DNA of 64,000 bases from Strigamia acuminata (taxonomy: Eukaryota; Arthropoda; Chilopoda; Geophilomorpha; Linotaeniidae): the NCBI GenBank assembly GCA_949358305.1, contig OX442319.1, forward strand, positions 11,718,001 through 11,782,000, read 5' to 3'. Position 1 is the stretch's first letter. Every line of letters starts with the position of its first letter. The notes under the pieces were generated by a model. That model searched no databases. It saw nothing but the letters and a program-made list of their open reading frames with translations, and was not told the origin of the DNA. A program made the translations under genes and the position numbers. Positions 34,034 through 43,427 of the stretch are shown in pieces.

Positions 34034-37000
34034 ATGGCCGACCCGAATACGAGTACACAGAGCTTCACGCACATCGAGAAGCTTGAGGGAAACAATTACC
34101 CAACGTGGTGTTGGAAAACCAAAATACTCTTGGAGAAACATGCAGTTCTAACAGCCATAAGTGATGATCCACCAGCAGCAGCAGCCACACAAGCTGAAAA
34201 GGATCTGTGGGCAAAGAATGATGTTTCTGCCCGGAACATTTTGGCACAATCTCTCACCGCCTCGCAGGCAAGTTATGTATTAAACAAAACGACGGCCAAG
34301 CAGATCTGGGACAAATTGGCAGACGTACACCAAGGCGTGGCCACTCAGAAAAAACTCGCAATTCAACGAGAGCTGCATCGAACGGCGCTGAAAAAAGGCG
34401 AAAATGCAGAAACGTACTTGCAACGTGTCGAAGGACTGGTGGAACAACTTCGAACGCTGGGCCAAGCGGTTACGGGACAAGAAGTGGCGGTCTACATGCT
34501 ACAGGGCCTTCCAGAATCTTATAAAGGCGTACAGCAGTGCGCAGATTTCACCGCGCACAACGATTTAACGGGAGAAAAAGTTCGTTATGCTATAAAACAA
34601 GAAGAGGAACGACAAAGCGGTGAGGAAAAAGTCGTAGAACGTTTAAATAAAGTGCACATTTCATCAAAAGGAAATCAGCGTTTTGATCGAAGCAAGGCGA
34701 CGTGCTATCGCTGTAAAAAGACTGGCCACATCGCGCGCAATTGCAGGACCAAAACGGAAGATTTGCCACCACAGTCATCAGAAAGACACGAGAAGTTTGA
34801 GAAACAAAAACGAGACAAGGAGAAGTCAAATCCGAAGGCAAAAGCTGTGACGGAGAAACGCAACCAATACGCGTACGTGATCGCAAGTAAAGAAAAATGT
34901 GAAATTGCAAAATCACAGCCAGCAAAGGATCGACCATGGGCACTGGATTCCGCATGCTCGTTGCACATGACACCGGATATCACGGTATTTGAGAAATTTG
35001 AAGAAAAGAAAATGGATGATGTCTACCTGGCGGACGGACGCCCAACTAAGGTGATCGGCGAAGGGACAGTGCGATTTAAATCGAAAAATGCCGAATTAAT
35101 CACCGAGGGCGTAGTTCTTGCGCCAGCGCTTGATAGTAATTTATTATCTGTGAGAAAATTAACAGCAAGTGGCTTGGACATTGATTTTCGAAAAAATAAA
35201 TGTTTCGTTTATCGTAATGACGAATTGATCGTGACGGCGACAGACGAGGACAATCTTTACATCGCCGACATGCAAGTTATGAGACCGGATGATAAAGTCA
35301 ACGCCGTACGACCGACGAAAACAATTCATTGGCATGAACGTTATGCGCACGTAAACAAGGATTGCATCGCGGAAATGGCACGCAAGCAGATCGTACGAGG
35401 GCTCGAAAACTATGAAAAAGAAAATGAAGTTTGTGAAACATGCATCAAAGGCAAACATGCACGAGATTCATTCAAATCGATTCAAGAAGAGAGACAGTCG
35501 GAAATTCTAGAACTGTTACACATGGATCTCTGCGGACCCATGAGCGTGGAGTCGATTGGAGGAAGTTGGTATACGATGGTAATCGTCGATGATGCATCAA
35601 ACAAAGTGTTTGGATTTTTCCTCGAAAAGAAAAGTGAAGTGTACGAGATTTTTTGCAATTTCGTCAATGAAGTGGAAAACCAAACAGAAAAACGTGTCAA
35701 ACGAATTAGAACTGATAATGGCACAGAATTTGTGAATAGGAAAATGCAAGACTTTCTACAAAAGAAGGGAATAAAACACGAGAAGACTATTCCACACTCA
35801 CCATCCCAAAACGGAAAAGCGGAACGGATGAACCGAACCGTGATGGAGGCGTCGCGAACGATTTTAACCGACGCGAAATTACCAAAAGAATTTTGGGCGG
35901 AAGCGGTTGCAACAGCAATTCACGTGAGGAACCGATGCACGTCAAAGACGAAAGGCGATAAGACACCAGAGGAAATATGGTCGGGACGAAAGCCGTGTGT
36001 CGGATATTTTCGAAAATTTGGATGCGTAGCAAGCGCATGGATTCCACATGTAAAAAGAGACAAACTCGATCAAAAAAGCAAAGAAGGTATTTTCGTGGGA
36101 TATTGCATGGACCGGAAGGGTTACCAGGTTTATTACCCAGAAGATGGAAAAATTGAGCCAACACGTGATGTAAAATTTTTTGAAGATAAATGCGGTGGCG
36201 AATTACTGACGTCAACAATCAGCGACACCACCGAAATGGCAATAATACCGGATCCAGCACCAGAAAATACTGATGACGCAGCATCCGATGCGACCGAGTC
36301 ATACTACACCAACGCGACCGAAAATGAACAAGATTCGTCGGAGTGGGACCAGAGCGACGACGATGCGCAAAGCCAACACTCGACTGAATTGAACGATGAA
36401 ACGCCAATTGAGGACGACGACAGTCAGGCAGACCAAACAAATATGGCAAACGATGACGACTCGACTCCTGACAACGATGAAAACGCTGACACCGACGACG
36501 GGGCAGCTGGAGCAGGCAATTATGTGAGGAGATCAACGCGAAATACAGCACCACCAGACAGACTTACTTTACATCCAAAAGGAAAATCTTATTGTAAATT
36601 AATAAGGTATGTGGTCCCAGATTCTATTGATGAAGCAATGGAAGGGGAACATGAGCGGGAATGGGATTTAGCAATAAAGTCTGAACTAGATTCTCATACT
36701 GAAATGGAGACGTGGAAATTAGTTCCGCGCCCAGAAAATAGAAAAGTTTTAAAATCAAGGTGGGTATTTCGAGTAAAGGACGGAACAGATGACAAACCAA
36801 ACTTTAAAGCTAGGCTCGTAGCCGTGGGGGCGGGGCAAAGACCCGGGATAGATTTTGAGGAATCATACTCACTAGTTATGCGGCTAACGACCCTACGAAT
36901 TATTTTAGCTTTGGCAAATTATTTAGGATGGCCTATAAGGCAACATATGACTACGGCGTATTTACATGGAAAGTTAGACAAAATTGTTTTCATGGAGCAA

Positions 37001-38197
37001 CCTCCGGGAAGGGAAACAAAAGATTGTTCAGATTGGGTGTGTGGATTAGAAAAAGCAATCTACGGATTAAAAAACAGCGGCCGCACGTGGTACAAAACGT
37101 TAGACAAATTTTTGAGGAAAAACGGTTTTATTAGATTAAAATCGGATGAATGTGTTTACATAAAATTCGAAAATGGTTGTCTTAAATCGATTATTGCAGT
37201 TTATGTAGATGACACAATTTCCACAGCTGAAACGAAAAAAATGTTAGATGCAATTTTTGAACTTTTGAAATCAAATTTTAAAATAAAAGACTTAGGGGAA
37301 CCAAGTAAGATTTTAGGGATAGAAATAGAAAGAGATAAGGCAAATGGAAAGTTACATCTGTCTCAGGCAGCTTACATTCAAAAAATAATTGATAAGTTTG
37401 GAATGACAGACTGCAACCCAATGCAAACTCCAATCACAAAAGGGCAAGAGTTTGAAAGTAAGAAAGAAAAGAAAGCAAAGAAAAAGTCAGGCAATCAACC
37501 GAAAGAATTCGTGAGAGAAGAGGTACCGTATCAAAACTTAATCGGTGCTCTCATGTACCTAGTTCAGGGCACTAGGCCAGATATTGCATTCGTTGTTCAT
37601 TTCCTGGGACGCTTTAATCAAAACTATGACCAAGAAAAATGGACGTTAGCGAAAAGGGTTGTAAGATTTTTGAAAGGAACAATTATCAGACGCTTAGAAT
37701 ATAAGAGATTTGAAAGCCCATTACAGGGATACACTGACGCTTCCTGGAATGGCAAGCTAGATCAAGGAAAGTCAACTACAGGTTTTGCATTTACTTTATT
37801 TGGAACTGCAATTAGTTGGAAATCAGCCAAACAAAAAATGGTGTGTCTTTCATCTTGCGAAGCCGAATATATGGCGGTATGTGATGGAATTAAAGAAGGA
37901 AAATGGTTAGTAAATTTTTTGACAGAATTAAAATTAGACCACTTATGCAAACGGCCTGTAACAATGTATTCAGATAGCACATCAGCCATCGCTGTCGCAA
38001 AGGGAACAATGAACAGAAGCAAAACTAAGCACATTGCTCTGAGATATCTTTTCGTTAAAGATGAGGTTGAAGATGGAAACTATATGTTAAATTTCGTAGG
38101 AACTAAATCAATGCCAGCTGATATTCTGACAAAGCCGGTAGAGAAAGAGGCAATTACAAAATGTGCCGAATTGTTGGGAATGGTTGACATTACTTAA
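34034..38197 (+). CDS. Copia gag-pol polyprotein
   Basis: One 1387-residue frame in copia order. Gag lies at about 10-205, with a CCHC zinc knuckle C224-C237 (CYRCKKTGHIARNC). The protease motif LDSACS has its aspartate at 305. The integrase has an HHCC finger (H434, H439, C467, C470) and DDE residues D498, D561 and E597. Reverse transcriptase carries YVDD at 1057-1060, and RNase H runs up to LTKPV at the end. The polyprotein copies the element RNA into DNA in cytoplasmic particles and inserts it into the genome. Oddly, three conserved polymerase positions are changed: the first catalytic aspartate expected in the DVKTAF-type motif is H971 (QHMTTAYLHG), the GFSQ-type motif reads GAGQ, and the SPV triplet reads SLV. 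The frame has no stop or frameshift. The start at 34034 is the first ATG after the primer site that opens the gag domain. Confidence 0.97.
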   Translation: MADPNTSTQSFTHIEKLEGNNYPTWCWKTKILLEKHAVLTAISDDPPAAAATQAEKDLWAKNDVSARNILAQSLTASQASYVLNKTTAKQIWDKLADVHQGVATQKKLAIQRELHRTALKKGENAETYLQRVEGLVEQLRTLGQAVTGQEVAVYMLQGLPESYKGVQQCADFTAHNDLTGEKVRYAIKQEEERQSGEEKVVERLNKVHISSKGNQRFDRSKATCYRCKKTGHIARNCRTKTEDLPPQSSERHEKFEKQKRDKEKSNPKAKAVTEKRNQYAYVIASKEKCEIAKSQPAKDRPWALDSACSLHMTPDITVFEKFEEKKMDDVYLADGRPTKVIGEGTVRFKSKNAELITEGVVLAPALDSNLLSVRKLTASGLDIDFRKNKCFVYRNDELIVTATDEDNLYIADMQVMRPDDKVNAVRPTKTIHWHERYAHVNKDCIAEMARKQIVRGLENYEKENEVCETCIKGKHARDSFKSIQEERQSEILELLHMDLCGPMSVESIGGSWYTMVIVDDASNKVFGFFLEKKSEVYEIFCNFVNEVENQTEKRVKRIRTDNGTEFVNRKMQDFLQKKGIKHEKTIPHSPSQNGKAERMNRTVMEASRTILTDAKLPKEFWAEAVATAIHVRNRCTSKTKGDKTPEEIWSGRKPCVGYFRKFGCVASAWIPHVKRDKLDQKSKEGIFVGYCMDRKGYQVYYPEDGKIEPTRDVKFFEDKCGGELLTSTISDTTEMAIIPDPAPENTDDAASDATESYYTNATENEQDSSEWDQSDDDAQSQHSTELNDETPIEDDDSQADQTNMANDDDSTPDNDENADTDDGAAGAGNYVRRSTRNTAPPDRLTLHPKGKSYCKLIRYVVPDSIDEAMEGEHEREWDLAIKSELDSHTEMETWKLVPRPENRKVLKSRWVFRVKDGTDDKPNFKARLVAVGAGQRPGIDFEESYSLVMRLTTLRIILALANYLGWPIRQHMTTAYLHGKLDKIVFMEQPPGRETKDCSDWVCGLEKAIYGLKNSGRTWYKTLDKFLRKNGFIRLKSDECVYIKFENGCLKSIIAVYVDDTISTAETKKMLDAIFELLKSNFKIKDLGEPSKILGIEIERDKANGKLHLSQAAYIQKIIDKFGMTDCNPMQTPITKGQEFESKKEKKAKKKSGNQPKEFVREEVPYQNLIGALMYLVQGTRPDIAFVVHFLGRFNQNYDQEKWTLAKRVVRFLKGTIIRRLEYKRFESPLQGYTDASWNGKLDQGKSTTGFAFTLFGTAISWKSAKQKMVCLSSCEAEYMAVCDGIKEGKWLVNFLTELKLDHLCKRPVTMYSDSTSAIAVAKGTMNRSKTKHIALRYLFVKDEVEDGNYMLNFVGTKSMPADILTKPVEKEAITKCAELLGMVDIT

Positions 38198-38229
38198 AAT
38201 TAGAAATTAGCTTTGCACCATCTATGAAT

Positions 38230-38243
38230 CGCAGGAAGGGATT
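38230..38243 (+). other. Polypurine tract of the copia element
   Basis: The purine run AGGAAGGGA, close to the start of the 3' LTR at 38244, is where second-strand synthesis would be primed. Confidence 0.65.
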
Positions 38244-38431
38244 TGTTACCATTGCTTCTTGATAGATGGCGCTACCACCTTATTAACCCCCACTTTGTAA
38301 CCAATGATTATCACTCTCGTTTTTATCATCATCTTTGTACTCACTTGAATTAATACACGCGTTTTTGTTACTGCTAATGTGACTTTGATTTATCAACAAC
38401 TACACAGCTACTACAGACTGAAATCCTAACA
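38244..38431 (+). repeat. 3' LTR of the copia element
   Basis: 188 bp, 187 of 188 identical to the 5' LTR. Followed by the target duplication TATTC. Confidence 0.97.
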
Positions 38432-38799
38432 TATTCTACTTGCAAAAAAAAACATTCAGAAAATTTTCAGTGGAATAGTTTAGAAAATTATTAAAATTAT
38501 TAAATTCAAAATTCAAAAGTAAGAAATTAAAAATTAAAAATTAAAAAATTGAAAATTGAAAATTAAAAATTAAAAAAATTAAAATTATTAATTTTTTTTT
38601 ATATGTTAACAGTTATTCATTTGTTTTCATGTTTTATATTTTTGGATTTAATGTAATTTTTCGTTTTATTAAATTTTAATTATTCTTCATCTATATTTAA
38701 ATTTAATTTTTAAATGATTTTAAAAACAGATGAAATTGGCTGCCATTTTTGAAATTATATTGAGACGAGCAGTTTACAAAGCAGTTTAAATGTGTTGTT

Positions 38800-39115
38800 T
38801 AAACGAACTGGGTACGTTTACGTCCGACGTGAACGTATTATTTTCATGACTCGCTGTTATTGGTTGAGAGATGCATTGAAATACATTGATGAAAATCCTC
38901 ATTTCGTCGACTTTGCTTAAAATGGATGAGGTTAGGTCTGGGGGGGGGGTCAAGGAAGGTCTACGACCCCCCCTTGTAAGAAAAAAGAAGCTCAGAGGAC
39001 ATCGAATTTGAGAAAACTTACGTCGAGGAAACGAATCGACATCAATGGGTCTCAGCCAATCACAGCGCGTCATGAAAATAATACGTTCCAGTCGGACGTG
39101 AACGTAACCACTTCG
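38800..39115. repeat. Inverted-repeat (MITE-like) element
   Basis: Arms of about 65 bases: TTTACGTCCGACGTGAACG and TATTATTTTCATGAC on the left, the matching complement GTCATGAAAATAATACG and GTCGGACGTGAACGTAACC on the right. A G-run/C-run pair at 38941-38975 lies in the loop. The outer limits may extend to 38730 and 39180 (GCAGTTTAAA and TTTAAAATGCTG). Confidence 0.75.
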
Positions 39116-39229
39116 TTTTTGTTTTGTTTCTTTTGCCTTGTTTAAAATGCTGTTTAATCTAAATTAGTTTATGAATGTGCCTACTATTTTTTTTATTGTT
39201 AATTCGAAGAAGTCTTGAAAAGATAAAGT

Positions 39230-40380
39230 TCAGATGTGTATAGTACACAATTTTCATTTGATCACAATCAAGTGAATTTAGATTTAGCTTTTAATTTCTT
39301 GAATAATTAAAACTCAGAATATTTTTAACCACGTTTTTATTTCAACAACACAAATAACAATGTCACAAAAGTCATTATAGCAGACAGTCACAAAAGCTAC
39401 ATAAATAACTGCACTTCATTTTGAGTTACTGAAATTGCAGTTGAAGTTCATTTACTGATTTTCAAATCACAATATCACATATATTTGCTTGATTGTTGTA
39501 CTCTGTATACGCAGTAAATATTAGCAATACATTAGTAAATTCCACAATACATTAGTAATTTCCACAATCCATTAGTAAATTTCACAATAAATTAGTAAAT
39601 TCCACAATCCATTAGTAAATTCCACAATACATTAGTAAATTTCACAATAAATTAGTAAATTCTACAATCCATTAGTAAATTACACAATCCATTAGTAAAT
39701 TTCACAATAAATTAGTAAATTCCACAATACATTAGTAAATTCCACAACACATTAGTAAATTACACCATACATTAGTAAATTACACCATACATTAGTAAAT
39801 TCCACATCACATTAGTAAATTACACCATACATTAGTAAATTCCACAACACATTAGTAAATTCCACAATACATTAGTAAATTCCACAACACATTAGTAAAT
39901 TACACCATACATTAGTAAATTCCACAACACATTAGTAAATTACACCATGCATTAGTAAATTACACCATGCATTAGTAAATTCCACAATACATTAGTAAAT
40001 TACACAATACATTGGCAAATTCCAGAATACATTAATAAATTCTAAAATACATTAGTAAATATCGTTAGATATCACAAAACAACTCTAAATATAGCAGTAC
40101 ATATTTAGTCGTAACTTGTAAAGCATTTAATCACAATAAAGACACTTTTTGAAAAAATCATAGAAGCGTTTAAAGTTGGTTTATGCAGTTTATAAAAACG
40201 GCCAAAATAGTATACAATAATGTGCCTAACCATGAATGTGTTTGTTTTTAGGCCTGTTTGCTGTATCATTTGTGATCGTGCGAGTACAAGGTGCACAAAA
40301 ATTATTTTTCTTCCATTTATTAACCAACGAATTGTGATTGTGGTCCCTTATTTAAACATAATTTAGCATTTAATCGCATT
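39230..40380. repeat. Dispersed element around a 20-bp minisatellite, copy 1
   Basis: Both flanks and the internal array are homologous to 62200-64000. Left flank landmarks are TATAGTACACAATTTTCATTTG, cut here to TATAGTACACAATTTTC, and TTTTTAACCACGTTTT. Right flank landmarks are CCTAACCATGAAT and TTATTAACCAACGAATTGTG. The array (about 39520-40065) has about 27 units of TTAGTAAATTCCACAATACA. No coding sequence is visible. The plan of conserved flanks around a variable tandem array is known from some Helitron-related non-autonomous elements, but no diagnostic ends were identified. Confidence 0.85.
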
Positions 40381-40722
40381 TTGGGAGGTGGATGCTTTAC
40401 TTGAAAGTGTTTGACACTTGAAGGCAAGGTGCCAGGCAAGAATGTTTAGTTTCTACGTCGACCTGGCATCCGGTCTTTGTTGGCCCCTGCTTAAGTCTAT
40501 GGCTTAAACTGCAACTACACAAGATAAAGAATTTACAGACACGATCGTGAAATCTAAGACGTACTCAACGGAATTAAAGTGGGTGGCCCGGCGGTCACAT
40601 CAAAATCTCCACCAGCCCATTTCTATTTGACAATAGCATATTAAAAGAAGACAATTAAAAGTAATCTTAACACATTTTATTACATTTGATGTGCATTGCT
40701 TTCGTGTCTGTGTTTATTGGAA

Positions 40723-40917
40723 TTAACAAATGAAATAATCAATGACAGAAAATATTGAGAGTCCGGTCAGAATACCAATAATGGATCCAATGTTACACAA
40801 CAATTTGATAACTGAAACTTTTCTCTGTTCTTCAATCAATTTACGAATGTTCTGAGCAATGGTGTACTTAACAACGGTTTTCCTATCATACCTTACGCTT
40901 TGTATTACTGATGGACA
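40723..40917 (-). pseudogene. Remnant of a third DEG/ENaC gene (last exon only)
   Basis: Homologous to the 3' part of the last exon of the two complete channel genes. It contains VVKYTIAQNIRKLIEEQRKV and then LLCNIGSIIGILTGLSIFSV, that is the pre-TM2 segment and TM2 with the GLS selectivity motif, and ends at a stop two residues later than the paralogs. The downstream flank (40600-40722) also matches that of the gene at 53121. Upstream of about 40917 homology stops and a 169-bp tandem repeat begins, so the remaining ten exons are missing. Confidence 0.88.
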
Positions 40918-40929
40918 AACACTGCAGAT

Positions 40930-41555
40930 TTTTTCAAACTTTTCAACTTTTTCCGAAATCACAACCCGACTTCAAACACCCATAAAAAGAGAACCATACA
41001 CAGGAAACCTCCCAAACTTTTTTTGGCATTTCCTTGACTCATTCCTAAGACACTCACCAAGTTTCAGCACCTCACACCTTCAGATACTTGAGTTACACAC
41101 TCCCAAATATTGCAACTTTTTCCGAAATCACAACCCGACTTCAAACACCCATAAAAAGAGAACCATACACAGGAAACCTCTTAAACTTTTTTTGGCACTT
41201 CCTTGACTCATCCCTAAGACACTCACCAAGTTTCAGCACCTCACACCTTCAGATACTTGAGTTACACACTCCCAAATATTGCAACTTTTTCCGAAATCAC
41301 AACCCGACTTCAAACACCCATAAAAAGAGAACCATACACAGGAAACCTCCCAAACTTTTTTTGGCACTTCCTTGACTCATCCCTAAGACACTCACCCAGT
41401 TTCAGCACCTCACACCTTCAGATACTTGAGTTACACACTCCCAAACATTGCAACTTTTTCAGAAATCGCACCTTCACTTCAAACACCCATAAAAAGAGAA
41501 CCATACACAGGAAACCTCCCAAACATTTTTTGGCACAACCCGAAAAAATCAAAAT
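40930..41555. repeat. 169-bp tandem repeat, about 3.6 units
   Basis: Landmarks CCGAAATCACAACCC, AAAAAGAGAACCATACAC and TTGACTCATCCCTAAGACAC recur every 169 bases. The overlapping open frames starting at 41088, 41257 and 41426 are by-products of the repeat. It abuts the channel-gene remnant at 40917. Confidence 0.95.
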
Positions 41556-43371
41556 ACATTTCGAAATTGCATTCGGGAAACATGCAGCTACCAGAAAAAC
41601 ACTGGAACCGGGTGGCCAGAGGAAGAAAAAAAATTGCGCATGCTTTTGTTTGAGTAAAATAATAAAAATTGCTTAAGTTTGACGTACCTGCTGTTGTGAG
41701 CGCATACTTTATACGTGCAGCTTTGGTGGAGCAACCGTTTGACCCAGATTAAGCAACTGCTTCATTGATTTTATTTTTTTGAATACGACAACTGCTGTCA
41801 GCTGGACTATTTGTTGCTGGGTTTGTTATGTGTCAGAAAATCACGGACAGTGGATACATAATTAATATGGTTGTCATGATGTCACTCCCATATCGATTAC
41901 AACTATAATCGATTTTTATGTAAACAACCGTGCGGCGATTCGGGTTGAATTTAATACAAATTAATCGTCGTCGAGATGCTTTTTGGACTTAGCCTCTAGT
42001 GGCGAGATTAAACATAATAATGGGAAATAATAAAAAATGGAATAATGGAATGATAACACATGCAAATGGCGGGAAATGTCGACGTGTTTTTATGCGCCAA
42101 AACTCACACGGGCGTTGTCGCTGGACGTGGCGTCGAATAATTTGAACAGAGTAAACACGATGTGGAAGTCTTCTCATACATGATGAAAGGCTTCAATAAC
42201 AGTTTGTTATCAAAGCAGAGCGCTAAACCTGTATATGCAAACAGATTAAGCAAGAAGTCTCGAATCTTAATACTCCAAAAATCAGACGGATCATAGCTGT
42301 TTTGGTTTAAGTGGTGACACGTAGTGTGGTTGGTTTGGAGGCAGAATCAAGAGTGCCAGAATGAGCGAAAATCGTTTGGCCCATCCTGGAATCAGTGATA
42401 TTATGTTACTATAAATAGTTTTTCGAATGTATAGTATTGTTGAATCCGTGGTTGAATTGTTTTAGAAAGTTCTATTAGTGTGTTCGATTTTTACGCCTGC
42501 ACGCGGTTGTATTGTTGTGAACCATTGCAGTTCAGTTTCTGCATTAAAACGTTACTGTTCAGATGTTTGTTACAATTCGTCCCGCATCATCATTTTACCA
42601 ACACCACTGTTTTTCCATAGATTCTGCTCAGCAAAGCTGCGTTTGCAGGCAACCATTTAACGGATTGTCGCAATCTGCAAGGCAGGGACAAGCAAGAGAA
42701 ACTCCTTACACAGCTTGTCAGTCAAACATCAAAGATGCCACGAAGAGTACTAGTGGGGTGAACCTACTTTGAACTGTGTTAAGGGGAGTTGTTCTCTTTA
42801 CCCAAAATGAGCAATGAGAGAACATGAAATAAAATAAAATTAAATAAACAATACGGAGTATGTAGTGAACTGAACACTCAAAATAAGTTTAAGGTCACCA
42901 CAACCGAAAGACTACAAGTTTGAGTAATACGAAGTGGTTAGCAACTGAATAACAACTTTAACAAATAAAACAGACTTTCTTAACAAATTTCAATTTATTG
43001 GTGTCGGTTATATTCACAACTGTAAACATTCCGGCCAACATACAGTACTCAGATAGGAGGTTGTCCTATTACATACATTAAACCTACTTTTAGGGTTAAC
43101 CCTTGCCAAACATTAAATATTAAGCAACACTTAATCGAATGGGCTTTTACAATTATGCAAGTTTATGAATATTGAATTGATGAATTTATAACAACATTTT
43201 TATTTTGTGCACCCAAACACCTACAATAGAACGGTAGAGTTTGTCTTGACTAAATATTGAAACTGTAATGGAGCATGTAAAATAGCGTGAGACGTAACTG
43301 TTTTGGTGTAGTTTAGATTAACATAACTGACTAGTTTATTCAAAAATACTAGTTTATTCAATTTCACACAA
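41556..43371. other. Intergenic region with fragments of the channel-gene duplication unit
   Basis: 41795-41985 (CTGTCAGCTGGACTATTTG, TTTTTATGTAAACAACCGTG, TCGTCGTCGAGATGC) matches 60305-60418. 43165-43371 (TGAATATTGAATTGATGAA, GAACGGTAGAGT) matches 52660-52830. These are flanks of the tandemly duplicated channel genes. No other gene is visible. Confidence 0.6.
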
Positions 43372-43377
43372 TTTATT
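43372..43377 (-). terminator. Polyadenylation signal of the 43428-50859 gene
   Basis: AATAAA on the minus strand, about 50 bases after the stop codon. Confidence 0.5.
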
Positions 43378-43427
43378 GACATGTAAACTGTTGTGCATTG
43401 CTTTCATGTCTGTGCTCGTGAGAACTA

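Larger units (their letters stand above)
33728..38431 (+). mobile_element. Full-length Ty1/copia LTR retrotransposon (4.7 kb)
   Basis: Two 188-bp LTRs (33728-33915 and 38244-38431), both TGTTA...TAACA, differ at one base. The 5-bp target duplication TATTC flanks the element (33723-33727 and 38432-38436). A primer-binding site follows the 5' LTR, a polypurine tract precedes the 3' LTR, and a single gag-pol frame lies between. One difference in 188 bases means a very recent insertion. Confidence 0.98.

Noticed and set aside
34590-34983. Minus-strand frames inside the copia element
   Set aside because: Opposite-strand shadows of the gag-pol frame; the same applies to the frames at 35787-36554 and 37762-38034.
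40859-41676. Four overlapping plus frames with the repeated motif FSEITTRLQTPIKREPYTGN
   Set aside because: Products of the 169-bp tandem repeat.
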